Of a DNA stretch of 7,988 bases, positions 1 through 5,596 are shown piece after piece; the first letter of the stretch is position 1, and every line of letters begins with the position of its first letter. Position numbers and translations under genes: made by a program. The notes beneath the pieces were generated by a model. It worked only from the letters and a program-made list of their open reading frames with translations. It was not told the origin of the DNA and made no database searches. The stretch comes from an uncultured Olsenella sp. (GTDB lineage: Bacteria > Actinomycetota > Coriobacteriia > Coriobacteriales > Atopobiaceae), in assembly GCA_900548775.1 (NCBI GenBank), contig URLM01000066.1:1-7988 (forward strand), read 5' to 3'.

Positions 1-527
1 ATGCGCACGCCGTCCTCGGTGCGCTGGTAGTCGAGAACCCCAACGCCGCGCAGCTCGCGGCAGGCGCGCACGCAGCGGCCGCAGCGCACGCAGCGCGTGA
101 ACATGTGGGTGATGAGCGGGTTCGTGGCATCCGTGGGGACGGTGCGGGCGCGGCAGCGCCAGCGCGACGGCGAGACGCCCAGGTACTGGTACATGGACTG
201 CAGCTCACAGACGCCGTACTTGGGGCAGCCGGTGCAGTCCGAGGGGTGGGTGGCCAGGATGAGCTCCATGGCCATCCTGCGCACGTGGTCTGCGCAGGCG
301 GCGTGGGAGTCAACGACCATGCCCTCCCTCACCTGGGTCTTGCAGGCCGGGACGGCGTGGCCGGACCCGTCCACCTCCACGGCGCAGAGCCTGCAGCCGC
401 CCACGGCCTCAAGGTCGGGGTGCTTGCAGAGGTGCGGGATGAAGATCCCCGCATCGAGCGCGGCGTCGAGCACAGACGTGCCCTCCGCGGCCTCGACCTC
501 GCTTCCGTCAATGGTCAGCTTCATCAT
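1..527 (-). CDS. NuoG-like [2Fe-2S]/[4Fe-4S] electron-transfer protein, N-terminal part
   Basis: This gene is cut by the left edge after 175 codons. Residues 1-80 read as a plant-type ferredoxin domain with ligands Cys34, Cys45, Cys48 and Cys62 (C-x10-C-x2-C-x13-C). Next comes the H-x3-C-x2-C-x5-C motif (His94, Cys98, Cys101, Cys107) that binds a [4Fe-4S] cluster in NuoG, [FeFe]-hydrogenase and some formate dehydrogenase subunits. A ferredoxin-type C-x2-C-x2-C-x3-C run follows (Cys146, 149, 152, 156), whose partner motif would lie beyond the edge. This order is the standard N-terminus of NADH-linked hydrogenase, NADH dehydrogenase and formate dehydrogenase large subunits, and of stand-alone electron-carrying subunits. 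The visible part cannot say which. Two ATG codons are adjacent (527 and 524); GGAG lies 6 bases before the first, so 527 is used. It follows the flavoprotein gene by 89 bases on the same strand, but an intervening hairpin makes co-transcription uncertain. Confidence 0.88.
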   Translation of the reverse strand, partial: MMKLTIDGSEVEAAEGTSVLDAALDAGIFIPHLCKHPDLEAVGGCRLCAVEVDGSGHAVPACKTQVREGMVVDSHAACADHVRRMAMELILATHPSDCTGCPKYGVCELQSMYQYLGVSPSRWRCRARTVPTDATNPLITHMFTRCVRCGRCVRACRELRGVGVLDYQRTEDGVR

Positions 528-564
528 GTCCCTCTCCAATGACAATGATGGTCTCTCAAGACGG

Positions 565-594
565 CGCGCCCCGCCGCAGACGCAGCGGGGCGCG
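565..594 (-). terminator. GC-rich hairpin after the flavoprotein gene
   Basis: CGCGCCCCGC (565-574) and GCGGGGCGCG (585-594) form a perfect 10-base-pair stem with a 10-base loop. It begins 22 bases downstream of the flavoprotein stop on the minus strand and about 38 bases before the start of the Fe-S gene. No clear T-run follows on the minus strand (CCGTCTTGAG), so efficient intrinsic termination is doubtful. It may instead be a processing or attenuation element, or protect the upstream mRNA. Confidence 0.4.
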
Positions 595-616
595 ACCGGT
601 CACGAGCTAATACGGG

Positions 617-2140
617 CTAGTCCCACTCGTCGTCCGATGCGGACTCCATCGAGAGGGCTGCGGCGTTCTCGCCGGCGATGCGGCCGGAGTTGAGGCAGAA
701 GCCCATGGTGTTGCCGGGGATCGAGTAGTTGTAGGAGTCGCCGTAGATGGTGCAGGCGTCAGTGCCCACGCAGTACAGGCCGGGGATGGTCTTGTACTCG
801 TCGGTCATGACCTCCATGCGCTGGTTGATGAGGACGCCGCCCAGCGTGCCGTAGGCGCCAACGTACTGGCGGCAGGCGTAGAAGAGGCCGTTCTCGAGCG
901 GCTGCATGAACTCGCGCTCCTTCTCGAAGAGCGTGTCCCAGCCCTCGGCGCACATGGCGTTGTACTCCTCGACGTTCTTGACGAGGCCCTCGGGGTCGAT
1001 GCCGATCTTCTCGGCAAGCTCCTCGAGCGTGTCGGCCTTGGCGATCACGTGGTTGCCGTCGCCGTCGAGGTAGGTGTCCTCGTCACGGTCGAACTGCTCC
1101 TCGAAGCCCTGGTAGAGGTCCTTGGGGTGGACGTGGCTCACGATGTCCGGGCCGTCCTTCTTCCAGTGCTTGAGCATCTTGGAGTCGAAGATCGAGAACG
1201 CGACCTTGCCGGGCAGGTGGTTGATCGCGTTGCCCACGAAGGTGGTGTTGAAGATGTCGTCCTCGGGCATGAAGCGCTCGCCGTTGCGGTCGCACCAGTA
1301 GCAGGGCTGGCGGAAGCCGCCCTCGACGTAGAAGTGGTTCATGTTGTCGGGGAGCTGGTACATCATCTCCATGGTCACGGGCGTGTGGCCGGCACCCACC
1401 TTGTGGCACATGTTGAAGCCGTCGCCGTCCATGCCGGGCACGGCGAAGGAGTAGAGGTTCTTGCCCCAGTCAAAGCCGATGAGGTCCTTGATCATCTTGG
1501 CGTTGGCACCAAAGCCGCCAGTGGCGACGATGACCGCCTTGGAGGAGATCTCGACCTCCTCGCCGTCCTTGTCCACTGCCTTCACGCCCACCACGGCGCC
1601 CTCGTCGTTGGTGATGAGCTCCTTGCCGGGGGTCTCGAACATGAACTCGACGCCAAGGGCCTGGGCGCGCTCGGTCATGCGCTTGGTCATCGTGGTCGCA
1701 GCGCGGGGACCGGGCTCGGAGCCGTCCTCGGGCTGGACGACGTGCCAGGTGTACTCGCCGTCGGCATAGGCACGGGTACGCTCGCGGGCGCGGAACGCCG
1801 GGCGCACGGAGTTGAACTTGACGCCCATGTCCATGAGCCACTGGATGGTGTCGCCGCTCTTGAAGTAGTACGCACGGACGAGACGGGGGTCGACCTGGTA
1901 GTGGGTGTAGAACATGTGGCGGCGGAAGAGCTCGCCGGGCGTTACCTCGATCATCGAGGCCTTCTGCACGGGGGAGCCCGCGGCGCAGGGCCCCATGCCC
2001 ATGTTTGCGGCGCCACCGGTGTTGGACGCCTTCTCGAGCGCGATGACGCTCGCGCCATTCTCCGCCGCAGAGATAGCCGCAGCGAGTCCGGAGAGACCCG
2101 CCGCAACCACGACAACGTCGGCTTCAAGCTGCTTGGCCAT
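617..2140 (-). CDS. FAD-dependent oxidoreductase, fumarate reductase/succinate dehydrogenase flavoprotein superfamily
   Basis: This 507-residue soluble flavoprotein has an N-terminal Rossmann FAD-binding segment (residues 8-37, ending in the Glu36 expected to hold the ribose). It continues with T-G-G-A at 41-44, A-T-G-G-F-G at 206-211, and a C-terminal FAD segment including P-G-L-Y at 453-456 and G-N-T-M at 477-480. There is no signal peptide, Tat motif, heme-binding CXXCH or FMN-attachment domain, so it is probably cytoplasmic and needs a separate electron partner. The flavodoxin-like protein encoded just upstream is the obvious candidate. The segment G-E-R-F-M (287-291) matches the family, but the catalytic Arg that follows it in fumarate reductases is absent, and the His and Arg substrate ligands near the C-terminus appear as Gly431 and Ser473. 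Fumarate or succinate is therefore unlikely. An ene-type reduction or a ketosteroid-dehydrogenase-like reaction is possible, with unknown substrate. The start at 2140 is chosen because GGAGG (2147-2151) precedes it by 6 bases; an in-frame ATG at 2167 lacks this. Confidence 0.92.
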   Translation of the reverse strand: MAKQLEADVVVVAAGLSGLAAAISAAENGASVIALEKASNTGGAANMGMGPCAAGSPVQKASMIEVTPGELFRRHMFYTHYQVDPRLVRAYYFKSGDTIQWLMDMGVKFNSVRPAFRARERTRAYADGEYTWHVVQPEDGSEPGPRAATTMTKRMTERAQALGVEFMFETPGKELITNDEGAVVGVKAVDKDGEEVEISSKAVIVATGGFGANAKMIKDLIGFDWGKNLYSFAVPGMDGDGFNMCHKVGAGHTPVTMEMMYQLPDNMNHFYVEGGFRQPCYWCDRNGERFMPEDDIFNTTFVGNAINHLPGKVAFSIFDSKMLKHWKKDGPDIVSHVHPKDLYQGFEEQFDRDEDTYLDGDGNHVIAKADTLEELAEKIGIDPEGLVKNVEEYNAMCAEGWDTLFEKEREFMQPLENGLFYACRQYVGAYGTLGGVLINQRMEVMTDEYKTIPGLYCVGTDACTIYGDSYNYSIPGNTMGFCLNSGRIAGENAAALSMESASDDEWD

Positions 2141-2146
2141 GTCATA

Positions 2147-2151
2147 CCTCC
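2147..2151 (-). promoter_or_regulatory. Ribosome binding site deciding the flavoprotein start
   Basis: The minus strand reads GGAGG, then six bases, then ATG at 2140. This favours the 507-residue protein over the form nine residues longer starting at 2167, whose extension (MLSQLWRYD) does not resemble a family N-terminus. Confidence 0.8.
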
Positions 2152-2224
2152 AAAGTTGGGACAACAAGACGCTTTGTGTAACCCATACAGTTAGTAATTT
2201 CGCAGCACCAGCCCATCCGGGCTA

Positions 2225-2238
2225 TGTGCGGCCGTACA
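2225..2238. promoter_or_regulatory. Candidate operator copy 3 (before the flavoprotein gene)
   Basis: TGTGCGGCCGTACA is a partial palindrome (TGTGC-N4-GTACA, one mismatch from symmetry). It resembles elements at 3381-3394 and 5029-5042 and lies 85 bases upstream of the flavoprotein start, overlapping the T-rich tail of the preceding terminator. This is the weakest of the three copies. No convincing -35/-10 pair is visible beside it, which would suit an activator-dependent promoter. Confidence 0.3.
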
Positions 2239-2290
2239 AAAGAACGGCACCGTGCACGGCGCAAAACTGTGCGCGGTGCGCGGTGCCGCT
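2236..2290 (-). terminator. Strong hairpin with T-rich tail after the flavodoxin-like gene
   Basis: Arms 2243-2263 and 2270-2290 form a 21-base-pair stem with one internal mismatch and two G-U pairs on one strand, closing a 6-base loop. On the minus strand the stem is followed at once by TTCTTTTGTA. It starts 24 bases after the flavodoxin-like stop. This is a good intrinsic terminator for that gene and implies that the downstream flavoprotein gene has its own promoter, or depends on partial readthrough. Confidence 0.7.
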
Positions 2291-2314
2291 AGGAGAGAAG
2301 CCTGCAGGCGGAGA

Positions 2315-3292
2315 CTAGTCCCTCGGGGGCATGGTCGGCTGGATGAAGGCCTTGTACTTGGCGACGCGATTCTTGTACTCGTCGCCCTTCTGGAGCTGGG
2401 CGAGCTCGCCCTCCATGCGGCCGATGTCCTCGCCGTGGATCTGCTTGCCCTCGGCGGTATCGTGGGCGCGGAAGAGGCCACGCTCGTCATAGCACTCGTC
2501 GTGACGGTACTCGACCTGGATCTTGCCGTCGACAACGCTCACGTGGCCCTCGAGGCCACAGACCGAGCAGATCGCCTTGTCGGTGCCGGGGACCAGGTAG
2601 AAGTCGTTGGCGTGGCAGTGCGGGCAGACGCCCTCGGCACCCTGGTAGGTAGCGTGCTCGGGGTCCTTGGCGGCACGGGCCAGGTTCACGCCGATCTGGT
2701 GAGCGCGGGCGACGACCTTGTCGTCGAGAAGGGCGCGCTTGGACCAGGGCACCCACTCGTTGTCGATGACCTTCCAGGTGGGGGTCATCGACTGGATGGC
2801 GTGGTCGGACTGGACGTGCGTGCCCCAGTCGGAGCCGCCGATGCCGATGTAGGAGACGGGCTTGCCCGGGCAGATGACGCGGGGGTCGGGCACCTTGGAC
2901 TTGCCGCCCTCGGCGGCGATCTTCTGGGCGATCTGCGTGCCGATCACGTTGTTGCCGGTGTCCATGCGGGGCCCGAAGCGGTCCATGATGGTGTGGAAGA
3001 GGCCCGAGGCACCCGTCTCGAAGATGGGGTCGCACATGATGATGCCGTCTGCCTCGGCCATCTTGAAGAACAGCCAGTCGAAGTCGTCCTTGTGGATGCA
3101 CATGTTGCCCTGGCCGCTCATGAGCATCTTCACGCAGGTGATGCAGCCGGTGCAGTGCTTGATGTTGAGGTCCATCGCGCGGATGAACTCGACCTCGCAG
3201 CCCTCCTCGACGGCACCCATGAGGGCTTCCTTGCAGATGCTGTCGTTGTTGCCGTTCCTGGTTCCAAACGAGACGCCCAAGATCTTCGCCAT
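2315..3292 (-). CDS. Flavodoxin-fold iron-sulfur flavoprotein with C-terminal zinc ribbon
   Basis: This 325-residue protein begins like NADPH-dependent FMN reductases (MAKILGVSFGTRNGNN, an FMN phosphate-binding loop at about 8-16). Cys47-x2-Cys50-x2-Cys53-x11-Cys65 resembles the compact [4Fe-4S] motif of archaeal and clostridial iron-sulfur flavoproteins (Isf family), though the last spacing is longer than usual. The D-P-I-F segment (88-91) and G-L-F-H-T-I-M-D-R (97-105) complete the flavodoxin-like core. Residues 223-245 carry Cys223-x2-Cys226-x15-Cys242-x2-Cys245, a zinc-ribbon or rubredoxin-like metal site, followed by a charged helical tail. The expected role is cytoplasmic electron transfer from NAD(P)H or ferredoxin, via FMN and Fe-S, to a partner enzyme; the flavoprotein encoded next is the likely partner (inference). 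The start at 3292 is chosen because MAKILG is the natural beginning of the flavodoxin fold; the in-frame ATG at 3331 adds 13 residues across part of a leader hairpin. No strong Shine-Dalgarno is adjacent (GGAAGG lies 10 bases away). Confidence 0.88.
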   Translation of the reverse strand: MAKILGVSFGTRNGNNDSICKEALMGAVEEGCEVEFIRAMDLNIKHCTGCITCVKMLMSGQGNMCIHKDDFDWLFFKMAEADGIIMCDPIFETGASGLFHTIMDRFGPRMDTGNNVIGTQIAQKIAAEGGKSKVPDPRVICPGKPVSYIGIGGSDWGTHVQSDHAIQSMTPTWKVIDNEWVPWSKRALLDDKVVARAHQIGVNLARAAKDPEHATYQGAEGVCPHCHANDFYLVPGTDKAICSVCGLEGHVSVVDGKIQVEYRHDECYDERGLFRAHDTAEGKQIHGEDIGRMEGELAQLQKGDEYKNRVAKYKAFIQPTMPPRD

Positions 3293-3321
3293 GGGAGACC
3301 AACCTTCCCTCTCGCAGCCTT

Positions 3322-3345
3322 GCCGTCGCATCCCCGTGCGACGGC
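3322..3345. promoter_or_regulatory. Perfect 9-bp inverted repeat in the leader of the flavodoxin-like gene
   Basis: GCCGTCGCA and TGCGACGGC flank a 6-base spacer, 29 bases ahead of the flavodoxin-like start. No T-run follows on either strand, so it is unlikely to be an intrinsic terminator of the regulator gene. It may be an operator or an mRNA hairpin close to the ribosome binding region. Confidence 0.4.
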
Positions 3346-3380
3346 CTTCTCTGATGGCAAAAGCCTATCGCCCGAGATGC

Positions 3381-3394
3381 TGTGCAATTGCATA
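3381..3394. promoter_or_regulatory. Candidate operator copy 2 (before the flavodoxin-like gene)
   Basis: TGTGCAATTGCATA is a near palindrome (TGTGC-N4-GCATA) containing the perfect 10-base palindrome TGCAATTGCA. It shares the extended string ATGCTGTGC with the element ahead of the regulator gene at 5029-5042. It lies 88 bases upstream of the flavodoxin-like start. A weak -10-like TTCTAT on the minus strand overlaps its edge. Confidence 0.4.
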
Positions 3395-3416
3395 GAAGAT
3401 TGGCCGAGAAAGGCTC

Positions 3417-5009
3417 TCAGTTTGTCTTGGGAAGGCCGCTTTGCCCCGGCAGGCCGTCGTCGAGCGCCTCGAGGATGCGGGCCGTGAACGCGAGGGCAAG
3501 GCGGTCGTCGCCGTCCTTGAGGTCCAGCTCGAAGAGCTCTCCGATCTTGTTCACGCGGTAGAAGTAGGTGTTCCTGTGAACGCTCAGCGCCTCCGCTGCC
3601 TCGGCGGGGCTGCCGGGGAACCGGACCGACATCACAGCCGTCTCGAGGTAGGAGCTCCCGTGCTCGCGGTCGTAGCGCGCCATGGCGACCACGCGCTTGT
3701 CGAGGAGCATGTCGGAGTACCCGAGCCCCTTGAACACCGAGGCGACGACCTGGAAGCGGCGCTCCCAGAAGAAGACGACGCGCTGGCGCGGCCCTCCGTC
3801 CAGCTCGTCGGCCTCGTCGAGGAGGATGCACTGCTTGAGGCGGGCGTGGACCTGCATCACGTCACAGAACGGCTCGCTCACAAAGGCACGCATGTCATTG
3901 TGCTCGAGCGCCCCCATGAAGTTCCTGTCCCGCACGATGCGCCGCTCGCAGGACTCGTAGTCGTCGAAGCCCGTCTCCGAGGCGCCGCCCAGGGAGACGA
4001 GGACCACGACGGCAGAGCCGAAGATGGTCCAGACGCTGCCCGAGAGCGCATCGCCCACGAGCTGGCCCACCTTCGCGTAGTAGTCGTGGCCGGCCCCAGG
4101 CTGGCCCACCACGCGCAGCAACACGTAGGTGCAGTCGAGCGGGACGTCGGCAATCCTCAGGTGCTCCCGGACGGCGTCCTCGTCCTCGAACTTGCCAGAG
4201 AGGATGTCCGCGAGGACGGAGGACCCCTTCCCCACCCGCTTGCCCGCGACGCCCAGCCTGTCGATCATGAGGCCGGCGAGCGAGGTGGCGTAGTCGATGA
4301 GCTCGAGGTCGATACCGGTGATCTCGCTCGTGACCTCGAAGGCGTCGAAGCGCCCCATCTCAAGGCGGTGGTGGTAGATGATTGAGGTCACGCAGCGCAG
4401 GTTGTCCGCAACGTTGGTCGTGATGACGGAATGGCGAGAGCTCCTCACCGAGCTGAGGATTCCGGCCTCAGCAAGGTGGTTCTCGACCTCCTGGGAAATG
4501 TAGCCGCTCTCGATGGTCGCCGCGATGTCCGGCTTGTCGCTGGGGATCTCGCCTGCTGCGGCGAGCACCTTGTGGTCGGTGTTGCTGATCACGACGGGGT
4601 TGCCGATGACCTCGGAGGCGCGGCGGGCGAACTGGCGCATGTCATAGGAGTCCAGGTAACAGCGGAAGAGGGCCTCTCTCCTCACGGCAAGCTCGCCGCT
4701 TTTGAGCACAAGCTGGAGAAACGCCTCCTGGAAGTCGCTCGACGAGACGTCACCCGTCACGAACACCACGTCGCGGGACGGCCTGCGGTACTTCTCGTCC
4801 AGCTCGCCGGGGACGTAGACGAGCATGATGCCGTTGCCGTCGTCACGCGCGCCCTCGCGAAGGAAGTCGGCCATGGACCCCAGGCACACGACGCCCTTCG
4901 AGCCCACGTTCCACTGCGGGGAGATGATGAGGTCCCACTCGAGAAGGTCCTCGTCGTGGATGTAGTAGCCCGTGATGGGCAGCTCGTTCAGGACGGTCCT
5001 CAGCCTCAT
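3417..5009 (-). CDS. PucR-family transcriptional regulator
   Basis: This 530-residue DNA-binding regulator has a C-terminal helix-turn-helix of the PucR/CdaR type at about 455-499. Its hallmark is S-V-H-R-N-T-Y-F-Y-R-V-N-K-I (476-489), as in the usual L-x-V-H-R-N-T-L-x-Y-R-L-x-x-I. The N-terminal third (1-110) resembles a PucR ligand-sensing region. Residues about 125-252 look GAF-like (V-V-I-S-N-T-D-H-K-V-L), and about 263-400 correspond to the GGDEF-like spacer common in this family. Such proteins usually activate catabolic genes when a pathway metabolite is present (purines, sugar acids, amino acids and others); the ligand here cannot be read. It is transcribed away from the membrane-protein/acyltransferase/kinase operon and toward the redox genes, so it may control both. 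AGGAGGGG just before the ATG (5013-5020 on the plus strand) is a strong ribosome binding site. Confidence 0.93.
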   Translation of the reverse strand: MRLRTVLNELPITGYYIHDEDLLEWDLIISPQWNVGSKGVVCLGSMADFLREGARDDGNGIMLVYVPGELDEKYRRPSRDVVFVTGDVSSSDFQEAFLQLVLKSGELAVRREALFRCYLDSYDMRQFARRASEVIGNPVVISNTDHKVLAAAGEIPSDKPDIAATIESGYISQEVENHLAEAGILSSVRSSRHSVITTNVADNLRCVTSIIYHHRLEMGRFDAFEVTSEITGIDLELIDYATSLAGLMIDRLGVAGKRVGKGSSVLADILSGKFEDEDAVREHLRIADVPLDCTYVLLRVVGQPGAGHDYYAKVGQLVGDALSGSVWTIFGSAVVVLVSLGGASETGFDDYESCERRIVRDRNFMGALEHNDMRAFVSEPFCDVMQVHARLKQCILLDEADELDGGPRQRVVFFWERRFQVVASVFKGLGYSDMLLDKRVVAMARYDREHGSSYLETAVMSVRFPGSPAEAAEALSVHRNTYFYRVNKIGELFELDLKDGDDRLALAFTARILEALDDGLPGQSGLPKTN

Positions 5010-5028
5010 GTACCCCTCCTCGCCATGC

Positions 5029-5042
5029 TGTGCTCGTGCACA
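5029..5042. promoter_or_regulatory. Candidate operator copy 1 (divergent gap, before the regulator gene)
   Basis: TGTGCTCGTGCACA is a perfect 5-4-5 inverted repeat 19 bases upstream of the regulator start. A -10-like TACTAT on the minus strand (5046-5051) lies just beyond it, so a protein bound here would sit near the transcription start, a layout that fits autoregulation. It may also affect the divergent operon. Similar elements occur at 3381-3394 and 2225-2238. Confidence 0.45.
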
Positions 5043-5045
5043 AAC

Positions 5046-5051
5046 ATAGTA
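5046..5051 (-). promoter_or_regulatory. Possible -10 element for the regulator gene
   Basis: The minus strand reads TACTAT about 36 bases before the start codon, in the only AT-rich part of the divergent gap. No good -35 box is seen at the expected distance, so this is tentative. Confidence 0.25.
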
Positions 5052-5142
5052 ACGTCTCCGCCCGCCTTATTTGGTGCGCGTTCCATGGGAGCGGGATGGG
5101 CGGGGCCGTAACCTAGCTTGTGGACCATTGCGGAGAGGAACT

Positions 5143-5147
5143 GGGAG
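5143..5147 (+). promoter_or_regulatory. Ribosome binding site deciding the membrane protein start
   Basis: GGGAG lies 6 bases before the ATG at 5154. A TTG at 5118 could extend the protein by 12 residues, but the extension would overlap this site and is hydrophilic. Confidence 0.65.
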
Positions 5148-5153
5148 ACTGCC

Positions 5154-5552
5154 ATGTGCGATTGGAACATAAGGGTGCTTGTCAACGACATCGTCCTCGC
5201 CCTTGTCATCAACACGAGCGCGACCCTGCTCGCGGGAGCCCCCATGGAGTGGGGCACCTGGTACCCCTACACCTGTGTGGCCTTCACCACCAACGTGGTG
5301 GCGCAGCTGCTCATACCCACCGTGAGCATCGCACAGTCGCTCACGAGGGGGCTTGACGGCAAGGCGGCGCGTCCCTACGCGGCGATCTTTGTCGAGAACC
5401 TGATCTTCGTCACCATCATCTCGCTCACCGAGGCGGTGACGCAGGTTGGCCCCGCCCAGATGCTCGTGGCATGGAGCCAGACCTTCTTGCAGCTCGTTCT
5501 TATCGGCTACGTGACTTCGGTAGTTCTCTTCAAGATCCCCTCCAAGCAGTAA
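5154..5552 (+). CDS. Small four-helix integral membrane protein
   Basis: This 132-residue protein is almost entirely hydrophobic, with likely membrane segments at about 8-28, 39-61, 78-97 and 103-126. The short loop S-L-T-R-G-L-D-G-K-A-A-R (62-73) is the main charged stretch and, by the positive-inside rule, should be cytoplasmic. No catalytic or metal-binding motif is seen and I do not recognise the family with certainty. The two halves (about 10-58 and 80-128) look like a repeated two-helix unit, and the second half vaguely recalls DUF2798-type small membrane proteins. It is the first gene of the rightward operon, 44 bases ahead of the acyltransferase gene, so a link to transport or membrane handling of the pathway substrate is possible but unproven. 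Confidence 0.75.
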   Translation: MCDWNIRVLVNDIVLALVINTSATLLAGAPMEWGTWYPYTCVAFTTNVVAQLLIPTVSIAQSLTRGLDGKAARPYAAIFVENLIFVTIISLTEAVTQVGPAQMLVAWSQTFLQLVLIGYVTSVVLFKIPSKQ

Positions 5553-5596
5553 TCAACGGACTCCCATCGGACGCAGACAGAAAGGCGGAGCAGACC

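Noticed and set aside
617..2140. Annotation as a true fumarate reductase or succinate dehydrogenase subunit.
   Set aside because: The substrate-binding His and Arg residues are missing and no FrdB or membrane-anchor genes accompany it in the window.
1049..2194. Long open frame on the plus strand opposite the flavoprotein gene (381 codons).
   Set aside because: It is rich in Val, His, Ala, Gly and Leu with no family resemblance, and is a frame shadow caused by GC-rich codon use of the real gene. Similar antisense frames at 2252-3487, 3441-4385 and 5507-6616 were rejected for the same reason.
2210..2223. Short inverted repeat AGCCC-N4-GGGCT, and TGTGTAACCCATACA at 2175-2189, in the flavoprotein leader.
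   Set aside because: Both are short or imperfect, have no second copy in the window, and have no clear placement relative to a promoter.
3293..3331. Earlier ATG for the flavodoxin-like protein.
   Set aside because: The 13 extra residues are basic and polar and lie before the normal first beta strand (KILGVSFG); they also run across part of the leader hairpin.
5471..5596. Upstream in-frame start for the acyltransferase (42 extra residues).
   Set aside because: It would overlap the membrane protein gene, the extra residues match nothing in the family, and the ATG at 5597 has a well-spaced GGAG and begins exactly where Pta proteins start.
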